Part shown: one piece after another, positions 1 through 12,600 of the stretch
How positions within the stretch are numbered: the stretch's first letter is position 1
How the letters are laid out: each line of letters starts with the position of its first letter
Source of the DNA: Odontesthes bonariensis
Taxonomy: Eukaryota; Chordata; Actinopteri; Atheriniformes; Atherinopsidae
Direction of reading: 5' to 3'
DNA length: 64,000 nucleotides
Assembly (NCBI RefSeq): GCF_027942865.1
Contig: NC_134520.1
Span: 6,397,501-6,461,500, forward strand
Position numbers and translations under genes: made by a program
The notes under the pieces: model-generated
Seen by the model: only the letters and a program-made list of their open reading frames with translations
The model's database searches: none
What the model was told of the DNA's origin: nothing

Positions 1-655
1 TCACCGGAGTGGTTACTGGTGTGCACTGGTAATCCATATTAAATTTCGTTGCGAAAAGTTGCTTCTGTCGTGTTTTATTTGGCAGCTCGTTCATGCTCGC
101 ACTATTTTCTTAGCGGTGGCGGAGTAATATCAACGAACATCCAGTACAAAATGTCAATGTCAATGTTTTGGACATGCGCATGACTTGCCATTCTGAAGCA
201 GGTTGAGAAGAATCAAAATTAGGCAAATACCGGAGACAGCAGTAAACATCAAAAAAGCGGTGAGGGGGGTGCTAAAACATTGCAGACGACTCATAAAAGA
301 GGTAAAAATACCGCAGTTCCCCTTTAAGTTATTACAACAGACACATTTGAACAAACTTTTACAAAAATTCATTAACAAACTCCAAATTTCTGAAATGTGT
401 TGATATTTAATTTGTAAACATAATTAAACAAAAGAGTAAAAAAATTTTTAAAAAATTACAATTCAGATCAAATAATATCAGATGAAATAGGTCAAATAAA
501 CACAGCTAAGAGACTAGCTAAGCATTCGGTGCCAACTTCTGGACAACTGCTACACTAGAGACAGCTCATTTCATAAAGTTTTATGGTCTGACACCCAACC
601 CCAATGTTATTCAATGACAAAGTGTACAAAAATATAAAAAAGATGACACAAGCAA
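1..655 (-). other. ESPNL 3' UTR and downstream flank
   Basis: This stretch follows the ESPNL stop codon. A minus-strand AATAAA lies at 79-74 and could end a UTR of about 580 nt. No conserved coding block is seen; the two small opposed ORFs near 160-403 look like chance. Confidence 0.4.
74..79 (-). terminator. Candidate ESPNL polyadenylation signal
   Basis: Canonical AATAAA on the minus strand about 580 nt past the stop codon. It is the only canonical hexamer I noticed between the stop and the window edge; assignment is by position only. Confidence 0.35.
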
Positions 656-3600
656 CTACTCAAAATAAAAAATCTCTGCCTCTTTCTCTTTCCAAAAAGC
701 AAAACTACGGTCAATATATTGACAAATTTCCTCATTGCTGAAACTGGAAATATCAGTTCCGCCATATAGCATCCCCTCATCCGGCGTAGGTGTCTGTACT
801 ATGACTTTAGGGACCTGTCTGACCTCTGGAAGGCTGTGTTTCACCACTTCTGCAGTGTCTTCAGACTGAGTCACAGTGTTCCCAAAGAACTTAACTTTAA
901 TGTCCTCAAAACCATCCTTCCACTCACGGTTTCCAGCCTCAATGTCCTGTATGACAGCCTTATGAAAGTCTCTGACCACCTCCCAGGGGAACCTCCCCAC
1001 ACGGTCGAACACCTCGAAACACAGCAGATGTCTCATTTTGCGTTCATCTACTGGCAGATCCAACTCCAGGATGTGAAAGTAGCCCAACATGAAGAGATCC
1101 AGGGTCAGGCTGTCATACTCTACAGGCACCCCATCCAGACGAGGTAAGAACTGCTCTGGGGAGAAGAGGGCTTTCTGTCTGTGGAGCCTGTGCATGACAC
1201 TACATGGTTAGAAATGGTTTATAAACACATGGCAGTAGTGCCAACTAAAGTACTGTAGGTGAAAGTCACTAAGGTTGGTCCGAATAGTTGCTAGATATGT
1301 AGCCGTTTGGAAAAAAAACAAAGGTTGCTAAAGGAGTCTGAAAAGCACTGAGTGAAAAAAATCTGAAGCAAAAGTGATTTTGATTTTAAATCATATTTTA
1401 GAATTCGAAAGCTGACTTTGCTTAAAATTAAACACTTTCTCAAAAGTTTTTACTCCTCCTCTATGTGCCACCTATTGTGATTATGTTGAAGACCAGTATT
1501 GATGGCAAGACATCCAGCCTTACCTGCGAATCTGTCTGGAAGGGACACTGGAGATCATTTTCCTCCAGTTTCCTAGCATCTTGTTGACGGCACTCCTCTG
1601 CTTGAAGAAATGTCCAAGGGAACTGTTCATCATCTTTGACTGGGCATTCACTGTACTGCCCGTATGAACAGAACCAGACTTGTCGCCCATGTCAGGGTTT
1701 CCATCGCTCATCTTCCTCTCCCCAGCATCTCTGCTCTTCAGAGTCACTGTGTAAGCAGATTTCTTCCAGTGGCCTAAAAACAGAACGACTATACGCTCCT
1801 TTCTAAGGCTGGTAGTTTCTTGAACATCTGCAACATTTTCATCATAATCAATGCCAGAGTCGCTGTTCTGGTCTGTTTCAGTGGCTGGCTTTAAAACTTT
1901 AAGCTTTTTGTCTGAAAATGCGGTATCAAGCGGTGTGGAAGGAGGCAACACGACAGCCTCCTCCGGCTGATCTGACAAAGATGAGTTCTGGGTCTCAAAG
2001 TTGGACTTCAGAGTCCTCACTGACACTCCAAATTGATGAATTTCATCTTCAATGCTCTCCCTCCGTACCCTGTTGGAAATCTGTCTGTCTGGAGCCTGAG
2101 AAAACACAGATATCAGTTCGGTGTTGGGCATCTTGCAGTAGGGCTGGTCGGTCAGGTTGGTCATGAGCAGAGACATGCTCTTCACGATGCCTGAGATCCG
2201 GCTGCACCACACAGGTAGGGGAACTTGACTTTTGAAGTTTCTGAACTGTGTGTTGACGGTTATGTTGACTATGGGGGCTGGCAGGATGTGCCTGAGCTCC
2301 TCAGCTAGACGAGCCAGCTCCAGCTCATAACCTGCACAGTTCCTCTGCATGGAGACATTGGCAATCTGCTGTTCCAGATAGATGAGGTCATCCTCAGTCA
2401 GCAGCTCACCAGAAGGCCCCAGGATGGCATTGTGGGCTTGGGAGTATCTCCAGCTGACTTTGGCATATCTGTTCCCATTTTCCTGTTTAAAAAAAAAAAA
2501 AAGAAATTTAAAAAAAAACAGCAGGCAGATAGATAAGCAGGAATTCATTTTAAAGTCCGTCAAACATTTCAAATGTTTTTGGCATGTGAGGAAAAGAGTA
2601 ATAATACAGTAAAACTGCAACCCAGCCCTTATCCAAACCTAAAAAAAAAATCGACTCTCAGTGTGTTATGTGTGAATGATTTGGTATGAGCAATTAAACG
2701 TCAATGGTGACTTAAAATTTTCTGCAATGCAGATTTAGAATAGCATTACAAAGTAAGACCACAATATGTGCTTTTCTCATTATAGTCTGGTTTCGTTCAT
2801 CAACTATTATTTTAAGAGAGGCTGTAGTACATAACAGCCAGAGAATATCTGACATTTTTGTTTGATCAACCATACAATTCATCGATTATCAAAATGTTGT
2901 ATAGATCAACTTGCTGATCAATTTGAACTATTTTGTATTTAAAAGCCAATTTCCTGGAAATATTCCAAAAACAGCTTAAATAGCTAAGAATATTTCCAAA
3001 AAAACTCAAATGCCTTTGCAGTTTGGAGACAATAAGAAGTTAAATTGACAAAGTGTTATTTGCTAAAAGTGCTGAGTGAAATAACATGGAGTGTGTTTGT
3101 TTAATTTTTGAACATCATATCAGCCTGAAACACAAACCTAAAATATTTGTGATGCTTCCGAAAGCACAATGTAAAAATGGAAATCAACCAGTAAGATTAC
3201 TGGTCAGTAATGTGCTGACTTATGGCATTGAGAGTGAACAGTTAACAGTGTTCCCTCATAACCCTGTCTTATCTGACCATTTTTTGATAACCTTTGAGTT
3301 TACATTACTTGACTATACAGTTTCTGAGAAGAAATTTACATATAGAAGGTGTCTATCAGAGGATGCTGTAACCAGATTTAAAGAATTAATTCCATTATCC
3401 TTTTCTTCACTGCCATGTGCAGATATGACAGAGGACGACTACCTAAACTTTACTCCAGCAACACTTGACTCTCTTGTTGACAGCACTATAGTTTCAATGC
3501 GTACAGCACTGGACAATGTTGCACCTCTGAAAAGGAAGGTAATCAGTTAGAAGAGGTTGGCTTCTTGGTATAATTCACAGCTGCGTGCTTTAAAGCAGGC

Positions 3601-6600
3601 TGCAAGAAAGCTGGAGAGACAGTGGCGTTCCTCTAATTTAGAAGAGTCTCAATTAATCTGGAAAGATAGTTTAATAACGTATAAGAAAGCCCTTCGTAAA
3701 GCTAGAACTGCTTATTATTCATCATTGATAGAAGAGAATAAGAACAATCCCAGGTTTCTTTTCAGCACTGTAGCCAGTCTGACTAAGAGTCCGAGCTCTG
3801 CTGAGCCAGGTATTCCTTTAACTCTCAGCAGTAATGATTTCATGAGCTTCTTTATCAATAAAATTGTTTCTATTAGAGAGAAGATTAATGGAATCCTTCC
3901 CACTATTGTCAGTGATGTATCATAAAGTACAGCAGCTTTAGAAGTATCTTTAGAACCTGATTTGTATTTAGACGGCTTCTGTCCAGTTGATCTCTCTGAA
4001 CTAACAACAGCGATAGTCTCTTCTAAACCATCAACTTGTGTTTTAGACCCAATCCCAACCAGACTGTTCAAGGAGGTTTTCCCATTAATTGACACTTCCA
4101 TATTGGATTTGATCAATCTGTCTTTGTTGACAGGATATGTACCTCAGACTTTTAAGGTTGCTGTAATTAAACCTTTACTTAAAAAACCTACTCTTGACTC
4201 AGAAGTGTTAGCTCATTATAGACCTATATCCAATCTCCCTTTTATGTCTAAAGTTCTTGAAAAAATAGTTGCAGCTCAGCTTTGTGATCATTTACACAGA
4301 AATAATCTGTTTGAAGAGTTTCAGTCAGGATTCAGAGTGCATCATAGCACAGAAACTGCACTGCTGAAAGTTACCAATGATCTCCTCTTAGCCTCTGATA
4401 GCGGACTTGTGTTTGTGCTTGTCCTGTTGGATCTCAGTGCTGCATTTGATACGGTCGATCACAGTATCTTATTAAAGAGACTTGAACATGTTATTGGGAT
4501 TAAAGGAACTGCATTAGGGTGGTTTAAAGGGGAACTCCGGGGCATTTGAAGCGCATTTCCATTGCTAGAGGTTGTCAAATACTGATAGTAGGACACAGAC
4601 AGGTGCAAATCTGCGCTCCCTGTGTGGAGATCGCGCTGTTCGCACAGCCTGTCATACGAGGCTAATACGTGGTGGCTAGGGGCAAGCGCTAACCCTTCCA
4701 CATAAAACAACAACTTGCACACTGCAGAAACGTCACACCACTTTATAAACCATCCGACAATAAAGTCACAAGCCTTACCATCAAAACCATATGCATGGTT
4801 CTCACATTACTGGCATGGGGACGTTACAAAACAACTTTATAAACAGCATGTAACTCACCGGTTAGTTGTACGCTCGCGCATGTGAAAGCCCAAAAGAGTC
4901 AATGGACGATACTCCCATATACAAAACAATTATCTTCTCTAGAAAAACTGCGTTCAAGTATTTAAAACATTACAATAATATTACTGGGCATGTATTGTTG
5001 TAATGTTTTAAATACTTGAACGCAGTTTTTCTAGAGAAGATAATTGCTGCTGAGGGTGGCAGCACGTTGGAGTAGCTCTGTACCTCACATTAAGATTTTT
5101 CCTTTTTTTTCTAAATTTCATTCCTGTTATTTCTTGGAAGAAATTGCATTTTTTGGACAACTGTTCCTTCCTGCCTTGGATGCTGTGCAGCTGGATTAAT
5201 TTTTCCCAATACTTTTGTATATTTTACTCTTTTGTCATGATGCATAACCATAGCAACAAGGTGGTTTACAACAGGGAGCAGCTGAATAACATTGGAAAAG
5301 CAGAAATAATTCGACAACTGAAGCCAGAAATCCCACTGGAATTGAAAAGGAGGCGTCGTGGATGCAGAGCAGGAGCAAAGAGGAGAGAAAGAAAGAAGAA
5401 GTTCAAACCATCTCTGCCATCCTGCATCATGGGAAATGTAAGATCGTTAGCTAACAAGTTGGATGAACTTTTAGCCTTGATAAGGACTCAGCAAGAATAT
5501 CGGGAATGTAGCATTATGTGTTTTACTGAGACATGGCTACAGGATCATATACCCGACTCCAGCGTCTCTCTGCCGGGCTTCCTGACTGTACGAGCAGATC
5601 GAGATATAAAGAGTAGCAGGAAAAGGAAAGGGGGTGGATTGGCAGTGCTTGTCAACAACAGATGGTGTCACCCAGGACATGTTACTGTGAAGAGTCGTCT
5701 CTGCAGTCCTGACATTGAACTATTGGCAGTAAGTTTTCGTCCATATTATTTGCCAAGAGAGTTCACCAGTGTTGTTTTGGTGGCTGTTTACATTCCACCC
5801 TCAGCTGTTGCCGACACTGCATGTGATGTCATCAGTTCCGTTGTTGCTAAGATACAGACTCAACACCCCAATTCTTTTGTGGCAATATCTGGTGATTTTA
5901 ATCATGCCTCACTCTCTGCTACACTGCCAACTTTTCAACAGTTTGTCAGCTGCTCTACCAGAGAAAACAAGACATTGGATTTGTTTTACACAAATGTCAA
6001 GGATTCATACATTTCCAAATCAAGACCTCCCCTGGGAAAATCAGATCACAACCTTGTTTTTCTCTGTTCAGCGTATAAACCCCTTGTCCAGAGACTACCT
6101 GTCACAAAAAGGACTGTTAGAAAGTGGTCAGAGGAAGCTGAAGAAGCCTTACAGGGTTGTTTTGATGCAACCGATTGGATTTCTCTTTGTAAGCCACATG
6201 GAGAGGACATTAATGCCATGACTGAGTGTGTGACTGACTATATAAACTTCTGTGTGGACAACACCATCCCCACCAGAACAGTGAGATGCTTCCCTAATAA
6301 CAAACCCTGGATCACCAGTGAGCTAAAGGAACTATTGAACAGGAAAAAAAGAGCCTTTAGGGAGCGAGACAGGGAGTTACTGAGGAGTATACAGAAGCAG
6401 CTCAAAGTCAAGATCAGAGAGAGCAAGGAGGTGTATAGAAAGAAGCTTGAGAGTAAACTGCAGAGGAACAATATCAGAGATGTGTGGTCAGGAATGAAGA
6501 AGATCACAGGCCTCAAGCAGAGGGAGGATCGGATGGATGGAAGTCTGGACAGAGCAAATGAGCTGAACACATTCTTCAACAGGTTCAGTTCAGGAACAAG

Positions 6601-9600
6601 CTCACCATCCTCCCCTCCTGTTCCCAGCCAAAGAGACATCCCACCCTCCTCTGACCCACAGCTTTCCTGTAACATCTCCACCTCCACCTCAGTCATGGAT
6701 TCTTCTGCTTCCACTAGTTTGTCATCAACCCAATCAGGAGATGCTGCTGTCCCCTTTGCCTCCCCCTCCCACTTTTCTGTTTCTAGAAGTCAGGTGAAGA
6801 GGCAGTTGGAAAGACTGAACCGGAACAAGGCTGCAGGTCCAGATGGTGTCAGCCCCCGAGTCCTGAAGGCCTGTGCAGAGCAGCTCTGTGGGATTCTGCA
6901 ACACCTTTTCAACCTTAGCTTGACCCAAGAGAAGGTACCACTGTTGTGGAAGACATCCTGTCTGGTTCCGGTACCAAAGAAAACCCACCCTTCAGATATC
7001 AATGACTACAGACCTGTTGCCCTGACATCCCACATCATGAAGGTCCTGGAGAGACTCCTGTTGACCCACCTGTGTAAGCAAACCAGCACATATCAGGACC
7101 CCCTGCAGTTTGCTTATCGCCATGGAGTTGGAGTTGAAGACGCTATCATACACCTGCTTCAACAAACCCACTGTCATCTGGACAAAGCAGGCAGCACTGT
7201 GAGGATCATGTTCTTTGATTTCTCCAGTGCATTTAACACAATCCAGCCTGATCTGCTTAGTCTGAAACTCCAGAAGACTCAGGTGGAGGCCTCAACAATC
7301 ACCTGGATTAATGACTACCTGACAAACAGACCACAGTTTGTCAGACTGAAGAATTGTGTGTCTAACCAGGTGATCAGCAGCACAGGAGCACCACAAGGGA
7401 CTGTACTCTCACCATTCCTTTTCACTCTGTACACTTCAGACTTCCAGTACAAGTCAGACTCCTGTCATCTACAGAAATATTCAGATGACTCTGCAGTGGT
7501 CGGGTGTATCAGAGATGGACAAGAAGCTGAGTACAGAGAGCTGGTGGACCGCTTTGTGGCATGGTGTGGGAACAATCATCTCATCTTGAATGTTAACAAA
7601 ACAAAGGAGATGATTGTAGATTTCAGGAGAAACAAGGTCAGATCAAACCCTGTTTCCATCATGGGAGAAGAAGTGGAGGTGGTTGAGGAATATAAATACC
7701 TTGGTGTTCATGTGGACAACAGACTGGACTGGAGACACAACAGTGAAGCAATCTACAAGAAAGGACAGAGCAGACTGTACTTCTTGAGGAAGCTAAGGTC
7801 CTTCAAGGTTTGCAACAAGATGTTGCAGATCTTCTACAAGTCTGTTGTTGAGAGCGTCATTTCCTCTTGTGTCATCTGTTGGGGCAGCAGCATCAGAACC
7901 AGGGACCTAAAAAGACTCAACAACCTGATAAGGAAGGCTGGTTCTGTTCTGGGGACGACTGTGGAACCTCTGGAGACAATAATGCAAAGAAGGATTTTGC
8001 ATAAAATCAAGAGAATTATGGACAACCCTGAACATCCTCTCCATGAGACTGTTATCGGAAAACAGAGTCTCTTCAGTCAAAGGCTTCTTCAGTTTGGATG
8101 CAAAACGGACCGCTACAGGAAATCTTTCCTGCCCACAGCCATCAGCATCTATAATAACTCTTTGATTTAATTGAGCTACATCAACATTTAATTTCCCTCT
8201 GGGATAAATAAAGTATTTTTGAATTGAATTGAATTGAATATTCTCTTAAAAGCCTTCAGTTGATCCAAAATGCTGCAGCCAGAGTTCTGATGAGAACTAA
8301 CAGGAGAGATCATATTTCTCCAGTTTTAGCTTCTCTTCATTGGCTCCCTGTTAAATTCAGAATAGAATTTAAGATTCTTCTCCTTACATATAAAGCTCTT
8401 AATGACCGAGCTCCATCATATCTTAAAGATCTCATTGTAAGATATTTTCCTAACAGAGCACTTCGTTCCCAAACTGCAGGTTTACTTGAGGTTCCCAGAG
8501 TTTCTAAAAGTAGAATGGGAGGCAGAGCCTTCAGTTATCAGGCCCCTCTTTTGTGGAATAAGCTGCCAGTAAATGTCCGGGAAGCAGACACCCTTTCCAC
8601 TTTTAAGACCAGGCTTAAAACTTTCCTTTTTGATAAAGCTTATAGTTAGGGATGGCTCAGGTGATCCTGAAACATCCCATAGTTAAGCTGCTATAGGCCT
8701 AGACTGCTGGGGGGCCTCATCTGTCACACCTTTCCTCACTTTACTCTCTTTATGTATATGTGACATTATTGTGGTCATTAACTCATGTTTCCCTGTTCCA
8801 ACAGATATCCTTTGAATGGTGTTACAGTGCCGTGCCCCCCCCCCCCCCCCCCTCTCTTTCTGTCTTCTCAAACCCCAGCTGGTCGAGGCGGATGGCCACC
8901 CTTCCTGAGTCTGGTTCTTCCTGTTAAAAGGGAGTCGTTTCTCTCCACAGTCGCCTCAGGCACGCTCAGGACGGGAGATTGGACCGAAAAAGAAAAAGTT
9001 TCAGTGCAATCTGTTGGTTTCCTTAGCTTGAAATTGTTTTTGAATTGGCTCTATATGAACGAATTGGATAATTTTATGAATAATTATGATTACAATTAAT
9101 TGAATTCCAATTGGCTTGAATTGGACTTGGCCTTGAGATGACATTTGTTGTATTTGGCGCTATATAAATAAAAATGAATTGAATTGAATTGAATTACAAG
9201 CAGCTTTTTCACTAATCACTTGCTGTAGAATTGTGTTGCTTGAACATAGAGAGACTACTTTGAAACTGTTTCCAACTGTTTCTCTACTTATGATACCAAA
9301 GGACTTTCTTGGAAATATGATTTTAATTTCCATCTCCAGTGGTCTGTGAATCCTTAAGAACTTACAATATTTCTACATTACTCAAACTCAAAGTGGATAA
9401 CGAGAAGCCAATTTAACAAAAGAGACGGATTTAAGAAACATCATAATTATTTCTTTAGTTATTGACAGCATTATCCAATATTATACGTGTTAGTGGTAAA
9501 ACAACATAAACCTTTGCCTTCAGTATCTGGCGCCTGGTACAGCAATAATCAAGAACATTTCTGTTAACTGTTGATCACTTCTGCACATAAGCTTGGAGGG

Positions 9601-12600
9601 ATTTCAGCCCCATTTCATTCCCATTTTCCTCTTTGTACAGAGCAGCTTCAATGCTGAGATGGTAGTGGTTTCCTCTCCAGAACTACTCGATTCAGGTCCT
9701 TCCACAACATTTATATTAGATTAAGGTTGTTGACTTGATGCATGACCCCCTTTCTTTTGATATTCAGTTCAAAGGCTGATGTCCTGACATTTAAAAAATG
9801 TGTTGCTGCGATTCAGAATGAATTTTTCCACCAATGATGGTAAGCTGTCATTGCCTGGATGCCATGATATAGTATTACCACCACCATTTTTCATAGATGG
9901 GAAAAAGGTCTCAGGCTAAAATGCAGTAATTTCCTTTGTTCAAACATAATATTTTTTCCAACAGCCTTCTGGCTTGTCCACATCTTTAGCAAACAGCAGA
10001 TGTGCAACAACTTCTCTTATTTGAGACAGCTTTCCACTTGAGCCCTCCCATGCACGGTATTGTGATTCAGTATTTCCCTGAACATGGACTCAAAAAACAT
10101 TAACAGCATCCAGTGTGCGAGGGGCCTAAGCTGCTGTGAAGGTACCCTGTGTCACTTTTGGATTTGTGGAATATTGCACACACTTTGATCCTGAAGTGAT
10201 ATTTAATGGTCAACCACTCCTGTAACATTTTACAACCTGATGAGAATCACATAGTAAAAAAAAAAAAACAGAAATCTCCTTTGTTCATGCCATGGCACAC
10301 CTCAACAAATCAGACTTTGATAGATCTCTGTATTTTAAATAAAAGATGGCGCCCACAAACAGCAGACTGACATTATATTGATTAATTATTGTCTTGATTA
10401 ACCTTCAAATTATCTGCTGGTCCAAAAGGTTCACATATTTTTACATTCACAGATGTGGAATATTGCCTAATGTTCTTTAATAGATAAACAGTCAAATATA
10501 ATATTTTTGTCTCGTGTTCATTAATTTGGGTAATTTATTAACCTTTAGGCCTGAAACATCATTAGATTTTCTCACAATTGTTCTTGATAATAAGAACAAA
10601 TTCAAATTGAATTGGAAAATGATGACGTTGTACATTTCATTATACCAATGTTCAACATTTTGTAATGACATACCTTCCTCCTCTGGTCCTCTTCATCCAG
10701 CAGCCTGGCCTGCAGCTGTCTTACCATGACTTGCCTCTTCCACTCAGCTATAGGGCGACCTCTCTCATCATGGGTGGGCACCAGATAGTCTATGTCTGAC
10801 AGGTTGGCCTCCTCAGTAGGTAGGACCACCATCTTATTCTACAGAGAGCACAGAGTTATCTACATTTTATCTAAAGAAAGGAAGTGTAAACAAAAGTAGG
10901 ATGTATATAAAGTACTGTAGCAGCATACTCACTGCTTGTCCAGTGAAGACGCCTGACATTCCTGACTCTCTCAAAGATTTAATGGACTTCATGTCCCCCA
11001 GCAGTTTCCTTTCAGCCAGGAGGTTTGTACCAGGAAATGTTTTATCAGTAGAAACGGTTATTGTGCTCCCAGCCGCTTTGGACTGATTGAAACCCTTAAT
11101 AACTGCAATACAAATCAAATGCAGACTATTTTTCACTTGATTCAATGAAAATGAATTAACTCCGACTACTTTTTCCCCCTTTTTCTTTTTTGATTAATGA
11201 CTTATGGTAACCATTGAATAGTTTGTGCATCGCTTCCCAAAAAGAAAATTCTTAAACAAGATAAACAGAATTGCCTCACGTACCAGATGTTGCTGTTTGA
11301 ACCAGCTCCATTCTTTTGGCTACGGTCCTCTCAGGCTGCGCAGGCATGGATGAAGCAGATTGTAAAGGAGGAGTAGGAGGAGGCAGAGGGTATCTAGCCT
11401 GTGGTGGCTCCTCACACTCAGGTTGCTCATTAGGACAAAAAGAGGAATGAGCCAGGATACAGTATATTATAAGATGTAGTGAAAGAAAGATAAAATCTCC
11501 TCAACCCTAAACTTGTGTTTACCTTTAGACTATCCATGTGTGCGTTAGAGCTCTGACTGTCCCTGGATGTGGCACTCAGGCTCCCGTAATAGTCCTCCTT
11601 GTTGCGTTGCAATAAAACAGCTGGCTTCACCTTCCCTTCCTCCTCCACTGGAGCGATTACCTTGATGGGCTTATCTGAACAGGACGTCTGGAAATATCAC
11701 ACCACCACATTCAATTTAAATAAAAGTTCTGAGATGTGAGACCGCAGTGAGTTGTCAGCTGCAACACAGGTGGCTAACTTCTGTTTGTCTTTTATTTCAA
11801 TTGCACTTTGATTGAGGAGAAGTTACTGTTTTTCACGTGGCAGCTGTGTGAAGTATCATTCAGAGTTATGATGCCTAGCACCCTGCTTTGTAACTTATTT
11901 GGTAGAAGCACCGAGAGGACATTTTTCCTGATATTTTTCAAGATTTAACATTTATGAGAACCTCATATAGTTGTTCAACAAAACGATTGCTTCAAGTTAT
12001 TGCTGTAAAGGTGGTTTTACAAGCTACTGGATCATGGGATGTACTTCGTTTTTCACACACTGCTTCTGCACTTAGGTTTCGTTAAATAAATAATGGCATG
12101 CTGTAATATGTAATGTGTTGTTGATGATCTGAGGTTTTAGTTACCTCACTTTGACCTGGCAAGGACCACAGGATTTTATTTGATCATGTCCAGATATCTA
12201 AAACATTTTAACTGAACGTGGGTGTTCTTTCTTTTTCATGTGACTGTGATCTGAGCGGACTTCACATAGTTTGCTTGACATCTACATTTTTGTACATAAA
12301 GGATTGACCCTAACATCTTTATTTCCCTTTAACATGTTGTCAGATGGAAAATATCTGCCTTTGTCTGCAAGTATAAGAGATTAATATAAAGGCATGTGCA
12401 CATTCAGGTTTGAGTCCAGAGTTGGAGACAAACAGCATATCACTGAATGCAGCAGGTTTAAGAAGATTATAAAGAACACTTTTATATATTGACTGATGCG
12501 CATCACATCAGCAAGTCAAATGGTTTCCTAGGTTAGCAATGGCATGACCTTCCCATCACTGGTTGGGTTTAGGCTAAAGATATTATGATCAGTTTGGGAG

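Noticed and set aside
836..1147. 103-aa plus-strand ORF
   Set aside because: Antisense to the last ESPNL exon; carries no motif.
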